The translations under genes were made by a program, and so were the position numbers. Positions 10,927 to 20,741 of a DNA stretch of 64,000 nt are shown one piece after another; the stretch's first letter is position 1; every line of letters starts with the position of its first letter. Under the pieces are notes generated by a model. The model worked only from the letters and a program-made list of their open reading frames with translations. It was not told where the DNA came from and did no database searches. The DNA comes from Shewanella psychropiezotolerans (GTDB taxonomy: Bacteria; Pseudomonadota; Gammaproteobacteria; Enterobacterales; Shewanellaceae): positions 1,294,001 to 1,358,000 of the forward strand of contig NZ_CP041614.1 in the NCBI RefSeq assembly GCF_007197555.1, given 5' to 3'.

Positions 10927-11832
10927 ATGAAAAGATCATTAAAGTTTAGATTACCCAAGGGAAAATACTGGACCATAGGCTTGCCTTATTTCTGGTTACT
11001 CCTATTTTTCGCCCTCCCGTTCGCCATCGTACTGAAAATTAGCCTGTCGACGGCAGCCATCTCGATCCCTCCCTATGAGTCTCTGGCCAGTTATGCCGAT
11101 GAGTCATTGCAGATCATGCTCAATCTGGGGAATTACCTGCTGATCTTCGAAGACTCCCTGTATGTTCAGGCTTATCTGGGGTCAATCAAGATGGCCTTTA
11201 TCACCACTCTAGGCTGCTTGTTGATCGGTTACCCCATGGCTTACGCCATTGCCAGAGCCCCGAAGAAAAATCAAGGGCTATTGATTTTATTGGTGATGTT
11301 GCCATCTTGGACCTCATTCCTCATTCGGGTTTATGCCTGGATGGGACTGTTAAGCAATAACGGGGTGATCAATAATTTCTTAATGTGGCTTGGGGTGATC
11401 TCAGAGCCTATTCAGATGCTCAACACTAACTTTGCTGTTTATATCGGCATCATCTACACCTATCTGCCGTTTATGATACTCCCCCTGTATGCGACTCTGT
11501 CTCAGCTCGATGGTAGCTTGTTAGAGGCGGCGTCGGATCTGGGCTCCCGTAGCCTGAATACTTTCTGGAGAGTCACCTTACCTCTGTCTAAGGGCGGGGT
11601 TATAGCGGGCTCCATGCTGGTGTTTATTCCCGTCGTTGGTGAGTTCGTTATTCCTGAACTCTTGGGTGGCCCCGATTCCTTGATGATAGGTAAGGTGTTG
11701 TGGCAGGAGTTCTTCAATAACCGGGACTGGCCCGTGGCATCGGCGCTGGCAATCATCATGTTAGGTCTGTTAATCATTCCTATCACCTTGTTCCATCGCT
11801 ATCAGGCCAAGAGTATGGAGAGTGACCTATGA
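10927..11832 (+). CDS. potH: Putrescine ABC transporter permease PotH
   Basis: A 301-residue inner-membrane permease with about six helices. The EAA loop reads LDGSLLEAASDLGSRSLNTFWRVTLPLSKGG (split motif EAASDLG...LP), which contacts the ATPase. The N-terminal periplasmic loop and the PYFWLLLFFALPFAIVLKIS first helix fit PotH. AAGGTGG precedes the ATG. It overlaps potI by four bases (ATGA), a sign of translational coupling. Confidence 0.93.
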   Translation: MKRSLKFRLPKGKYWTIGLPYFWLLLFFALPFAIVLKISLSTAAISIPPYESLASYADESLQIMLNLGNYLLIFEDSLYVQAYLGSIKMAFITTLGCLLIGYPMAYAIARAPKKNQGLLILLVMLPSWTSFLIRVYAWMGLLSNNGVINNFLMWLGVISEPIQMLNTNFAVYIGIIYTYLPFMILPLYATLSQLDGSLLEAASDLGSRSLNTFWRVTLPLSKGGVIAGSMLVFIPVVGEFVIPELLGGPDSLMIGKVLWQEFFNNRDWPVASALAIIMLGLLIIPITLFHRYQAKSMESDL

Positions 11833-12653
11833 GCAGATTAAGCAAGTTGAGTTTCTCTACCATCATGCTGTGGGCGGGGATGTTTTTCCTCTATGCTCCC
11901 ATGCTTATCTTAGTCATCTACTCGTTCAACGAGTCCAAGCTGGTGACGGTGTGGGGCGGATTCTCGCCTAAGTGGTACGGTGAACTGTTTCGCGATCAGC
12001 AGATCTTAGATGCGGTATGGACCAGTTTGAAAGTGGCCTTCTTCGCCTCCACTATGGCTGTGGTATTAGGCACAATGGCGGCGTTCGTGATGACACGTTT
12101 CAAACGTTCATGGGGCAAGATAACACTGTCGAACATGATCACAGCGCCTTTAGTGATGCCGGAAGTGATCACGGGTCTGTCGCTGTTGCTGCTGTTTATT
12201 CATATGGCAGATCTCTTGGGCTGGCCCAAGGAGCGCGGCATGATGACGGTGTGGATTGCTCACTCGACCTTCTGTGCATCCTATGTGGCCGTGGTGGTTT
12301 CGGCTCGCCTGCGTGAATTGGACCTCTCAATCGAGGAGGCGGCTCAGGATCTTGGGGCGACGCCATTGAAGACTTTCTTCCATATCACAGTCCCCATGAT
12401 CTCGCCTTCATTGGCGGCGGGCTGGCTACTGTCATTTAGCTTGTCTTTGGATGACTTAGTGATAGCCAGCTTCACATCGGGACCAGGGGCGACCACCTTG
12501 CCCATGGTGGTGTTCTCGTCGGTGCGTATGGGCGTTTCTCCCAAGATCAATGCCTTAGCTACCCTGATCATTCTGACGGTTTCTTTGATCGCATTTATCT
12601 GTTGGTATCTGGCGCGTAGAAGCGAGCGCAAGAACCTGCCACCGGCCATGTAG
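11829..12653 (+). CDS. potI: Putrescine ABC transporter permease PotI
   Basis: A 274-residue partner permease of PotH. It has the PotC/PotI first helix (LYAPMLILVIYSFNES), a second helix near WTSLKVAFFASTMAVVLGT, and the EAA loop LSIEEAAQDLGATPLKTFFHITVPMISP. Its ATG overlaps the potH stop. Length matches E. coli PotI (281). Confidence 0.93.
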   Translation: MSRLSKLSFSTIMLWAGMFFLYAPMLILVIYSFNESKLVTVWGGFSPKWYGELFRDQQILDAVWTSLKVAFFASTMAVVLGTMAAFVMTRFKRSWGKITLSNMITAPLVMPEVITGLSLLLLFIHMADLLGWPKERGMMTVWIAHSTFCASYVAVVVSARLRELDLSIEEAAQDLGATPLKTFFHITVPMISPSLAAGWLLSFSLSLDDLVIASFTSGPGATTLPMVVFSSVRMGVSPKINALATLIILTVSLIAFICWYLARRSERKNLPPAM

Positions 12654-12730
12654 TTATCTGACATACTCTGGCTTACTTTTGATCTAGGAGGAGTAAGCCA
12701 CTTTTACTGAATTTAAATTAGGGGAATGAT

Positions 12731-14016
12731 ATGCCCAGCGTACCTCACACAGAATCTTATTATGCGGCGTCGGCCAATGACAAGGTCGAACGTGCTCAGC
12801 TTAACGACAATATAGAAACCGATGTCTGTATCATAGGTGCCGGTTATACCGGCCTATCGTCGGCGCTACATCTGCTAGAGCTAGGTTACAGCGTCACAGT
12901 ACTGGAAGCGGCTCGAGTCGGTTGGGGGGCGTCGGGTCGTAACGGCGGCCAGATAGTCAACAGCTTCAGCCGGGATATAGACTCCATAGAACGCACAGTC
13001 GGCAAAGAGACTGGTCAGTTATTTGGTGAAATGGCCTTCGAAGGTGGGCGGATCATCAAGCAGTTGATCGCCAAGCACGAGATACAGTGTGACCTTAAAG
13101 ATGGTGGCGTATTTGCCGCGATGAACAAGAAACAGATGGGACATTTAGAGCATCAAAAAGCACTCTGGGAGAAGCATGGCCACCTTGGACATCTAGAGCT
13201 ATTAGATGAGCAAGGCATAGGTTCTGTGGTCGGCTCAGAACGCTATATTGGTGGTTTATTAGATAAAAGTGGCGGTCATATCCATCCGCTCAATCTAGCC
13301 TTGGGGGAGGCCCAGGCGGTAGAGGGTCAAGGTGGAAAGATCTATGAAAACTCGGCCGTTATTAAGGTTGAGCAGGGCGATAACCCGACTATTCATACGG
13401 CACAAGGTTCGGTCAAAGCCAAGTTTGTCATCGTTGCGGGTAATGCCTATCTCAATGGACTTATCCCAGAATTACAGGCCAAGTCTATGCCCTGCGGCAC
13501 TCAGGTCATCACTACCGAGCCATTGAGTGACGAGCTCGCCGCTAGCCTGTTACCACAAGATTACTGCGTCGAAGACTGTAACTATCTGCTGGATTACTTC
13601 AGGCTATCCGGCGATAAACGACTCATCTATGGCGGCGGTGTGGTGTACGGTGCACGAGATCCAGCCGATATCGCGGCCATCATACGGCCCAAGATGCTGG
13701 AGACCTTCCCGCAGCTCAAAGATGTAAAAATTGAATATACCTGGACGGGAAACTTTCTGTTGACTCTGTCCCGTCTGCCTCAAGTCGGCCGTATCGGCGA
13801 TAACATCTATTACTCACAAGGCTGTAGCGGTCATGGGGTGACCTACACTCATCTGGCGGGCAAGATACTCGCCGATGTGATCCACGGACAGGCGACCCGC
13901 TTCGATGCGTTCGCCAGCTTGCCACATTACCCTTTCCCCGGGGGCATATAATGCAAGTACCGTTTAGCGCAATTGGTGCCTGGTACTACACCATGAGGGA
14001 CAAGTTAGGCATCTAG
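12731..14016 (+). CDS. puuB: Gamma-glutamylputrescine oxidoreductase (second copy), tail frame broken at a G-run
   Basis: A second PuuB-type flavoprotein, with FAD motif GAGYTG at residues 36-41 and GWGASGRNGGQ at 64-74. The frame as given stops at 13951 after LPHYPFPGGI (406 residues). The next frame, from 13951 to 14016, encodes MQVPFSAIGAWYYTMRDKLG, which is the conserved PuuB C-terminus. Adding one G to the run 13940-13944 restores PFPGGHIMQVPFS and a 428-residue protein. AGGGGAATG lies ahead of the ATG. It closes the pot operon, while the paralogue puuB1 sits 9 kb away on the other strand; the two may act on different polyamines. Confidence 0.87.
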
Positions 14017-14089
14017 TCCTGCCATAGAAAGTCTGCCATAGAAAAGTCTGGCATAGAAAAAGAGACAAGAGAGTTAATTTTGAGAAAGA

Positions 14090-14113
14090 GCCTGCAGCCA
14101 TGCAGGCTTTTTT
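14090..14113. terminator. Terminator after puuB2
   Basis: GCCTGCA (14090-14096) pairs with TGCAGGC (14101-14107), then six Ts. It ends the pot-puuB2 operon on the plus strand. On the minus strand it would also lie behind the decayed tRNA copy. Confidence 0.75.
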
Positions 14114-14142
14114 GTTTGAATAATATCTGGTCTTCTATCAGC

Positions 14143-14200
14143 CCCCGACCAGAGTCGAACTGTTAGGGCATATGATGACGATTATGAATTGTCTTTTAAA
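14143..14200 (-). pseudogene. Decayed 3' half of a tRNA-Ile2 copy
   Basis: The words CCAGA-gt-CGAACTG and GACGATTATGA recur here in the same order as in the intact tRNA gene just upstream (14251-14327), with an insertion between them. The T arm and anticodon arm are recognisable, but the 5' half and acceptor stem are gone. Each copy is followed on the minus strand by a very similar terminator, so the duplicated unit was probably tRNA plus terminator. Confidence 0.6.
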
Positions 14201-14214
14201 TTCCAGACACAAAA

Positions 14215-14241
14215 AAGCCCGCACTAGGTGCAGGCTTTTTT
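14215..14241 (-). terminator. Terminator after tRNA-Ile2
   Basis: GCCCGCAC (14217-14224) pairs with GTGCAGGC (14228-14235), flanked by six As on one side and six Ts on the other, so it can work in both directions. It lies ten bases downstream of the tRNA 3' end. Confidence 0.75.
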
Positions 14242-14250
14242 GTTTTAAAT

Positions 14251-14327
14251 TGGTGGCCCCTCCCAGACTCGAACTGGGGACCTGACGATTATGAGTCGTA
14301 TGCTCTAACCAACTGAGCTAAGGGGCC
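14251..14327 (-). tRNA. ileX: tRNA-Ile2 (anticodon CAU, lysidine-modified)
   Basis: The minus strand reads GGCCCCTTAGCTCAGTTGG... and ends ...GGGGCCACCA with encoded CCA. The cloverleaf closes, with anticodon loop CTCATAA. CAU could mean Met or Ile2. The acceptor stem GGCCCCU and anticodon stem around CGACTCATAATCG resemble E. coli tRNA-Ile2, not elongator tRNA-Met, and E. coli ileX likewise sits beside rpoD. I therefore call Ile2, whose C34 becomes lysidine through TilS to read AUA. An automatic call of tRNA-Met would be easy to make and probably wrong. Confidence 0.85.
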
Positions 14328-14626
14328 TACTAAAGGAAGTCGTCACTACCTGAAGCGACGAGAAGTATACGAGGTTTAAATGCGCTTGTCACCCGTGTTT
14401 TGAAGAGAAATGCTAACTTTAAATTCAACTGCTTATCTGTTAATCAATCCGCGGGAAATTTATCTGTTTCTGCTATTTTTATGGGCTGTTAGTTTGTGGT
14501 GTAGTCGTGGGGATTCTGCGCTGATTGCTTTTTTACCCGTTTATCTTGGAAGATTGAATTTAATGGGAGTAAGGGGAGGGGCGCATTTTTTGAGGGAGGG
14601 GTAATTTAGGAAGTGATGAAGGAAAC

Positions 14627-14655
14627 AAAAAGCCCCGCCAAAATGGCAGGGCTTT
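14627..14655 (-). terminator. Terminator after rpoD
   Basis: GCCCCGCCA (14632-14640) pairs with TGGCAGGGC (14644-14652), with As on the left that become the U-run for the minus-strand transcript. It ends the rpsU-rpoD operon. The 280 bases between it and the tRNA hold no credible gene. Confidence 0.8.
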
Positions 14656-14689
14656 CGAGTCTCTACGAGCTAATGCTTAGCGAGTAGAC

Positions 14690-16543
14690 TTACTCGTCAA
14701 GGAAAGACTTGAGGATCTCAGAGCGAGAAGGGTGACGTAGCTTACGCAGCGCCTTAGCTTCAATCTGACGAATACGCTCACGGGTCACGTCGAACTGCTT
14801 ACCAACCTCTTCGAGCGTATGGTCAGTGTTCATGTCGATACCGAAACGCATACGCAACACCTTAGCTTCACGGGCCGTTAGACCTGCTAATACTTCGTGA
14901 GTCGCGTTTCGCAGGCTTTCGCCTGTGGCAGAATCCAAAGGTAGCTCGAGAGTGGTATCCTCGATGAAATCACCTAAGTGCGAATCTTCGTCATCACCGA
15001 TAGGTGTTTCCATTGAGATAGGCTCTTTGGCAATCTTAAGTACCTTACGGATCTTATCTTCAGGCATCAGCATACGCTCAGCCAGCTCTTCAGGAGTCGG
15101 CTCGCGGCCCATTTCCTGTAGCATCTGACGAGAAATACGGTTCAGCTTGTTGATTGTCTCAATCATGTGCACCGGGATACGGATCGTTCTTGCCTGATCG
15201 GCAATAGAGCGAGTGATCGCCTGACGGATCCACCAAGTTGCGTAGGTTGAGAACTTATAACCACGACGATATTCGAACTTATCAACCGCTTTCATCAGGC
15301 CAATGTTACCTTCCTGAATAAGATCCAGGAACTGTAGACCACGGTTGGTGTACTTTTTAGCTATAGAGATAACCAGACGCAAGTTAGCTTCTACCATCTC
15401 TTTCTTAGCGCGGCGAGCCTTAGCTTCACCGATCGACATACGACGATTGATGTCTTTGATAGACGCAATCGCGAGTCCGGTTTCTTTCTCGATAATATCG
15501 AGCTTGAAGCGACAACGACGAACGTCAGGCTCGATCATCTTTAAACCTTCAGCATAAGGTTTCTTAGAGGCGAGTTCGGCGTCAAACCAGGCTATGCTGC
15601 TTTCGTCGGCGGTATAGCCCTTAACGAAGTTTTTCTTAGGCATCTTAGCTTGTTCGACACAGAGCTTCATGATCAAACGTTCTTGAACACGGACCTTATC
15701 CATGGTGGCACGCATGTTCTTGACTAAGCGGTCGAACTGCTTAGGCATGAGACGGAATTCTTTAAATAATTCACCAATCTCAAACAGGGCAACGGTTGCT
15801 TCAGGATGGCCACGACCTTTGTCTGCGATGATCCTCAGCGTATTCTCATGTACTTCTCTTAGCTGAGTGAAGCGCTCTTTAGATTCTTCAGGATCTGGTC
15901 CTTTTGGACCTTCCTCTTCTTCATCTTCATCATCATCCTTCGAGTCATCCTTTGAGTCATCTTTGTCGAGCTCACTTTGTGACAAATCTGAACCAATGTG
16001 AGTGGCCGTTGGGGCTATATCAGCGGCATTAGGGTCGATAAAACCTGAGATGATATCGGATAGACGAACTTCTTCGGCTTCATAGCGATCGAACTGATCG
16101 AGGATCGAGGCAATCGCTGGAGGGTACTCGGCGACCGATGCTTGAACGGTATAAATTCCTTCTTCGATACGTTTAGCGATAACGATCTCGCCTTCACGGG
16201 TAAGAAGTTCAACAGTCCCCATTTCACGCATATACATACGGACTGGATCTGTTGTACGACCAAGCTCGGCCTCTACCGTTGCAAGTGCAGCGGCAGCTTC
16301 TTCTGCAGCATCATCATCTGTGCTGTCTTCTGTCATCATGATTTCATCAGCATCCGGCGCCTGTTCATAGACGCGAATACCCATGTCATTAATCATCTGG
16401 ACAATATCTTCGATCTGGTCTGCATCGACCATATCAGCAGGCAAGTGATCATTCACTTCTGCATAGGTTAAGTAGCCTTGCTCTTTACCTTTAGCTAGCA
16501 ACAATTTAAGTTGCGACTGAGGAGTGTGCTCCATAGATATCAT
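14690..16543 (-). CDS. rpoD: RNA polymerase primary sigma factor (sigma-70)
   Basis: A 617-residue housekeeping sigma factor (E. coli 613). Region 1.1 is at the N-terminus ([25 protein letters not shown]). Region 1.2 is [21 protein letters not shown]. An acidic linker rich in Asp/Glu (DDEDEEEE) lies near residue 205. Region 2 is [20 protein letters not shown] with [13 protein letters not shown], and region 4 ends with [20 protein letters not shown]. Last gene of the macromolecular synthesis operon with rpsU, yqeY and dnaG. Confidence 0.98.
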   Translation of the reverse strand: MISMEHTPQSQLKLLLAKGKEQGYLTYAEVNDHLPADMVDADQIEDIVQMINDMGIRVYEQAPDADEIMMTEDSTDDDAAEEAAAALATVEAELGRTTDPVRMYMREMGTVELLTREGEIVIAKRIEEGIYTVQASVAEYPPAIASILDQFDRYEAEEVRLSDIISGFIDPNAADIAPTATHIGSDLSQSELDKDDSKDDSKDDDEDEEEEGPKGPDPEESKERFTQLREVHENTLRIIADKGRGHPEATVALFEIGELFKEFRLMPKQFDRLVKNMRATMDKVRVQERLIMKLCVEQAKMPKKNFVKGYTADESSIAWFDAELASKKPYAEGLKMIEPDVRRCRFKLDIIEKETGLAIASIKDINRRMSIGEAKARRAKKEMVEANLRLVISIAKKYTNRGLQFLDLIQEGNIGLMKAVDKFEYRRGYKFSTYATWWIRQAITRSIADQARTIRIPVHMIETINKLNRISRQMLQEMGREPTPEELAERMLMPEDKIRKVLKIAKEPISMETPIGDDEDSHLGDFIEDTTLELPLDSATGESLRNATHEVLAGLTAREAKVLRMRFGIDMNTDHTLEEVGKQFDVTRERIRQIEAKALRKLRHPSRSEILKSFLDE

Positions 16544-16662
16544 CCAAGTTGGGTATCGGTTAAAACGACGGGCAATAATTTATCGCCACGCAAATCGTCA
16601 ATTATAGCCTTGTGCGCTTCCGTGTGCTAGTCCAAGTGCTTAGTTTTAAGACATAAAGTGTC

Positions 16663-18390
16663 TTAATTTTGCCCTTGTATGACTGCGATCAGCTTGCTTA
16701 GCTGAATCCTTTCTTCTTTAGTATGGTTCTGTTTTAGACTCAATTCCTGATATCGCTGCTCAATATATTGATTATTGAGCCAGATCAGGGTTTTTCTAAA
16801 CTCTTGCTGCAAGTTTTCATCCGCCACTTGATGGTCCCATTGGGTCAGTTTTTTTAGGGTGCCTAATTGTGGAGCATCCCTGTACTGTTCAAGTAGTTGT
16901 GCGCTGTTTTTAACTTGTTTACGAGTAATGTCTAGCAAGTGGATCAGCAAATCTACGCCGGCCATCTTGATGTGTTTCAGTGCCGGCTGCACCGGCAGTC
17001 CTTCACCTAACATAGGATGTTGTACTAGCAGTGCGATGGCTAGTCGCAATGGGGTTCCTCGTCCTTTTAACGCTTTATTCTGAAGAGTTTGGCCCTGATG
17101 TTTAGAGCTGAAACCCAACTTTCTTCTTAACTCATCGGCACCGTTCATTCCGAGTTTATAGGCTAGATTTTCCAGCAGTAGACTCTGTAGAACGGTGTCT
17201 TGTACTTTCTCAATTAAACCAATGGCTTGCTTAGCTAATGTCCCTTTATCGGCGCCATGGCGTTGGGCTAACGTTTCAAAAAGAAACTCAGGGAGTGCTT
17301 TAGCATCATCAATCTGACTTTCGAATGCTTCTTTTCCTACCTGGCGCACCATAGTATCTGGATCTTCACCTTGAGGCAGGAACATAAATCTAACTTGGTT
17401 ACCGGGTTTGAGCAGCGGCAATGCGGTTTCTAATGCACGCCATGCGGCTTCGACCCCGGCTCTGTCACCGTCATAACAACAGATGACCTCCTTGGCACTA
17501 CGCAACAGGAGTTGAAACTGCTCTGCCGTGGTTGCCGTACCGAGAGAGGCGACTGCATAGTCGACATCAAACTGTGCCAGTGCGACCACGTCCATATAGC
17601 CTTCGACTATGAGTACTCGCTGTGGATCTCTGTGACGCTGCTTAAGCTCATAGAGTCCGTACAGCTCATTGCCCTTATGAAATATGGGCGTTTCCGGAGA
17701 ATTCAAGTATTTGGGTGTACCATCACCTAAAACTCTTCCGCCGAAGCCAATAACCCGGCCTCGTCTGTCACGAATCGGGAACATTAACCGGTCGCGAAAT
17801 CGGTCGTAACGTCTACCGTTATCGTTTTCTATCACCATTCCCGCGGTGAGTAGTTTATCTTGAGAATCCTGACTCTGGCGGTAGCGACTGAGTAAACCAT
17901 CCCAGCCCTCTGGTGCAAATCCGATATTGAAGTGTTCTATTACTTTCTCGGATAGGCCTCGATGATCCAGATAATCGAGAACTTTTTGTTTGTCTTTATG
18001 TTGTCTAAGCTGGCTCTGAAAGTGTCGGCTAGCTTCTTCCATTAATTGATACAGGTCGCGGCTCAATCCTTCATCGCGTCTCTTACCTGTACCTTGCTCT
18101 CTGGGCACTTCTAGACCCAGTTGGCCAGCTAGCTCTTCTATCGCGTCGATAAAATCGAGACGGTCATATTCCATGACGAAGTCGATGACATTGCCATGGG
18201 CACCACAGCCGAAACAATGGTAGAACTGTTTATCTCTACTGACGGTAAAAGAAGGTGATTTTTCACTATGAAACGGACAACAGGCAGAGTGGTTTTTACC
18301 CGCCTTCTTAAGGGGCACCTTAACGTCGATTAAGTCGACAATATCGATGCGAGCTACTAGCTCATTGATAAAATCACGAGGTATCGCCAT
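16663..18390 (-). CDS. dnaG: DNA primase
   Basis: A 575-residue primase that makes RNA primers at the replication fork. The CHC2 zinc finger uses Cys38, His41, Cys59 and Cys62 (CCPFH ... HCFGCG). The TOPRIM core shows IVEGYMDVVALAQ and CCYDGDRAG. The C-terminal helicase-binding domain is present and divergent. Length is close to E. coli (581). It is 119 bases upstream of rpoD in the same direction. Confidence 0.97.
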   Translation of the reverse strand: MAIPRDFINELVARIDIVDLIDVKVPLKKAGKNHSACCPFHSEKSPSFTVSRDKQFYHCFGCGAHGNVIDFVMEYDRLDFIDAIEELAGQLGLEVPREQGTGKRRDEGLSRDLYQLMEEASRHFQSQLRQHKDKQKVLDYLDHRGLSEKVIEHFNIGFAPEGWDGLLSRYRQSQDSQDKLLTAGMVIENDNGRRYDRFRDRLMFPIRDRRGRVIGFGGRVLGDGTPKYLNSPETPIFHKGNELYGLYELKQRHRDPQRVLIVEGYMDVVALAQFDVDYAVASLGTATTAEQFQLLLRSAKEVICCYDGDRAGVEAAWRALETALPLLKPGNQVRFMFLPQGEDPDTMVRQVGKEAFESQIDDAKALPEFLFETLAQRHGADKGTLAKQAIGLIEKVQDTVLQSLLLENLAYKLGMNGADELRRKLGFSSKHQGQTLQNKALKGRGTPLRLAIALLVQHPMLGEGLPVQPALKHIKMAGVDLLIHLLDITRKQVKNSAQLLEQYRDAPQLGTLKKLTQWDHQVADENLQQEFRKTLIWLNNQYIEQRYQELSLKQNHTKEERIQLSKLIAVIQGQN

Positions 18391-18455
18391 TAGTTTGGTA
18401 AATGCCGCCTTTCGCTATTATCGCGAAATGAAAAACTGAAACAGTACAAACAAAC

Positions 18456-18477
18456 AAGCCGCGCAAGAGCACGGCTT
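18456..18477 (-). terminator. Hairpin between yqeY and dnaG
   Basis: AAGCCGCGC (18456-18464) pairs with GCACGGCTT (18469-18477), followed on the minus strand by a T-rich but interrupted stretch. In E. coli the same operon has an internal attenuating terminator between rpsU and dnaG, so a partial terminator here fits the known arrangement. Confidence 0.6.
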
Positions 18478-18497
18478 ATTTACGCATTATTCTTAAG

Positions 18498-18941
18498 TTA
18501 CTTAAGTTTAGCTCTGATCATAGCGCCTATTGCCGCCATATCAGCTCTGCCTAAGACTTTAGGTTTTAATGCGCCCATTACTTTGCCCATATCCGCCATG
18601 GAGGATGCGCCCATCTCTTCGATGCTTGCATCAACTAGCACGGCAATTTCCTCTTCAGTAAGAGGCTGAGGCAGGAAGACTTCAAGAATCTTGATCTCTT
18701 CTGCTTCAATTGCTGCTAGTTCGTCACGTCCGGCTGCACTATATTGTGTAATCGAATCACGACGCTGTTTAACCATTTTGGTTAAGACAGCTATAGCTTG
18801 GTCATCAGTCAGAGTTTCGCGGGTATCCACTTCAATCTGTTTGACGGCGGCTAGCGCCATACGGATAGTCCCCAAGCGTACCTTAGCTTTGGCACGCATA
18901 GCGTCTTTCATTTGGCTTTTTAGCTGATCTACTAGGCTCAT
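18498..18941 (-). CDS. YqeY/GatB-tail family protein
   Basis: A 147-residue cytoplasmic protein made of two helical parts that resemble the tRNA-binding tail of the amidotransferase subunit GatB: SLVDQLKSQMKDAMRAKAKVRLGTIRM and, at the end, MADMGKVMGALKPKVLGRADMAA. The molecular role is unknown. It is commonly encoded between rpsU and dnaG in Shewanella, Vibrio and Pseudomonas relatives, as here, and starts only six bases after the rpsU stop. Confidence 0.88.
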   Translation of the reverse strand: MSLVDQLKSQMKDAMRAKAKVRLGTIRMALAAVKQIEVDTRETLTDDQAIAVLTKMVKQRRDSITQYSAAGRDELAAIEAEEIKILEVFLPQPLTEEEIAVLVDASIEEMGASSMADMGKVMGALKPKVLGRADMAAIGAMIRAKLK

Positions 18942-18947
18942 AATAGA

Positions 18948-19163
18948 TTAGTATAAACGTACGCGACGAGCGTTTTCGCGAGAAAGCTTCTTAGCAAGAC
19001 GCTTAACTGCAGCGGCTTTAGCACGCTTACGGCAAGTCGTTGGCTTCTCGTAGAACTCACGAGCGCGAACATCAGCTAAGATACCGGCTTTTTCACAAGA
19101 GCGCTTAAAACGACGTAGAGCTACGTCAAATGGTTCATTTTCGCGTACTTTAATTATTGGCAT
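18948..19163 (-). CDS. rpsU: 30S ribosomal protein S21
   Basis: A 71-residue basic protein identical in layout to E. coli S21: [20 protein letters not shown], then [19 protein letters not shown] and the C-terminal RVRLY. S21 helps initiation on the small subunit. It is the first gene of the rpsU-yqeY-dnaG-rpoD operon. Confidence 0.98.
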   Translation of the reverse strand: MPIIKVRENEPFDVALRRFKRSCEKAGILADVRAREFYEKPTTCRKRAKAAAVKRLAKKLSRENARRVRLY

Positions 19164-19193
19164 ACGCCATCACCCCTTAGGTGTAGTTTGTAA

Positions 19194-19212
19194 TGAGTCA
19201 ATTTTTGACTCA
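19194..19212 (-). promoter_or_regulatory. Perfect hairpin in the rpsU leader
   Basis: TGAGTCAA (19194-19201) and TTGACTCA (19205-19212) form an eight-pair stem with a three-base loop, 31 bases upstream of the rpsU start. It may be part of the promoter or a leader hairpin affecting S21 synthesis. The rest of the 317-base divergent gap to tsaD shows nothing else I can assign. Confidence 0.45.
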
Positions 19213-19480
19213 AGTTAATTTAAAAATGGTGCGGAATTCTATACCGAATTGAGCGTGTTTGTAAAGTATATTTCGCGATCATATCCTAGATCCTTTCACC
19301 GTCGCGATCCTATTTTAGATCTCGGTTAAGTCATGTTTGGGATATTTCGCGTGTACCCGCTAATAATCACTGTAATTGATACCATTATTAGGAGGACCAA
19401 AATCAGCAACAAGTCTATTGGTATAATTAAAGCACAGCAGGTAGAATTAGCAGCCTTTTATGACACTTTGACGGGATACG

Positions 19481-20494
19481 ATGCGGGTTTTAGGTATTGA
19501 AACATCTTGCGATGAAACAGGAATAGCCGTTTATGACGACGAGCTAGGCTTGTTATCTCACACATTATATAGCCAAGTAAAGCTACATGCCGATTACGGT
19601 GGGGTTGTACCCGAGCTGGCATCTCGCGATCATGTGAGAAAAGTGGTGCCCTTGATTAAGAAGGCGCTTGCCGATGCTAACAGCACAATGGATGACATAG
19701 ATGGAGTCGCTTATACCACAGGTCCTGGTTTGGTTGGCGCCTTATTAGTCGGTGCCTGTGTGGGGCGCTCATTAGCCTATTCATGGGGTAAGCCTGCCGT
19801 TGGCGTGCACCATATGGAAGGTCATCTCTTAGCCCCTATGCTAGAGGATAATGTGCCTGAGTTTCCTTTTCTCGCGCTGTTAGTATCCGGCGGACACTCT
19901 ATGATGGTGGCCGTTGAAGGTATTGGACAATATGAAGTGCTTGGCGAGTCTGTTGACGATGCCGCAGGTGAAGCATTCGATAAAACCGCGAAACTCATGG
20001 GGCTAGATTACCCAGGTGGGCCAAGGTTAGCTAAGCTGGCAGAGAAAGGTGAGACTGGCCATTACCGTTTTCCTCGTCCTATGACGGATAAGCCAGGATT
20101 AAATTTCAGTTTTTCTGGTTTGAAGACCTTTGCCGCCAATACGATTGCCAGAGAGCCCGATGATGAGCAGACCCGTGCCAATATCGCACTAGCGTTCGAA
20201 GAAGCTGTGGTCGATACACTTTCTATTAAGTGTCGTCGCGCACTAAAACAAACCGGTTATAGCCGCTTAGTCATTGCCGGAGGAGTGAGTGCAAATTCGC
20301 GCCTGCGCAGCTCGCTAGCCGAGATGATGCAAAATTTAGGCGGAGAAGTTTTCTATCCCAGAGGCGAATTCTGTACCGATAACGGCGCCATGATCGCTTA
20401 TGCCGGTTTGCAGAGACTGAAGGCCGGTCAGACAGAGGATTTAGGCGTCAAAGGTATGCCACGCTGGTCCCTAGACTCGCTGCCTCCGCTATAG
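19481..20494 (+). CDS. tsaD: tRNA N6-adenosine threonylcarbamoyltransferase TsaD
   Basis: A 337-residue ASKHA-fold enzyme that, with TsaB and TsaE, transfers the threonylcarbamoyl group to A37 of ANN-reading tRNAs. The start [20 protein letters not shown] is diagnostic. The metal-binding histidines are in [13 protein letters not shown], and [13 protein letters not shown] and [14 protein letters not shown] complete the site. Length equals E. coli TsaD (337). It is divergent from rpsU, the same arrangement as in E. coli. Confidence 0.97.
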   Translation: MRVLGIETSCDETGIAVYDDELGLLSHTLYSQVKLHADYGGVVPELASRDHVRKVVPLIKKALADANSTMDDIDGVAYTTGPGLVGALLVGACVGRSLAYSWGKPAVGVHHMEGHLLAPMLEDNVPEFPFLALLVSGGHSMMVAVEGIGQYEVLGESVDDAAGEAFDKTAKLMGLDYPGGPRLAKLAEKGETGHYRFPRPMTDKPGLNFSFSGLKTFAANTIAREPDDEQTRANIALAFEEAVVDTLSIKCRRALKQTGYSRLVIAGGVSANSRLRSSLAEMMQNLGGEVFYPRGEFCTDNGAMIAYAGLQRLKAGQTEDLGVKGMPRWSLDSLPPL

Positions 20495-20530
20495 GTTCTA
20501 ATATGCTACGAGCTATAAGCTGGAAGAAAT

Positions 20531-20573
20531 AAAAAACACCTGGTTTGCATCTGCAAACAGGTGTTTTTTTGGG
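20531..20573 (+). terminator. Strong terminator after tsaD
   Basis: ACACCTGGTTTGC pairs with GCAAACAGGTGT with one bulged base across an ATCT loop, followed by a T-run. The flanking A-run makes it usable in both directions. Confidence 0.85.
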
Positions 20574-20741
20574 TTAGGCTTGCTAGAACTGGACAGCCCC
20601 CAGAACCCTAGACATTTGGCAGTCTCATTTTGAAGCTGCTTTAAACGTTTCTGGAATTGGTATTGCTCCCCTTGTGCCTGGCTTTGTTATGGCCCATGTT
20701 AACGTGATAAATTTTTAACTCTCTTTGGCACAGGTAAACGC

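Noticed and set aside
14251..14327. Elongator tRNA-Met
   Set aside because: Anticodon CAU fits, but acceptor and anticodon stems and the rpoD neighbour fit tRNA-Ile2 better.
14410..14604. A 64-residue reading frame between the tRNA and rpoD
   Set aside because: No ribosome site and no family resemblance; it lies in a gene-free stretch and has the random composition of a chance frame.
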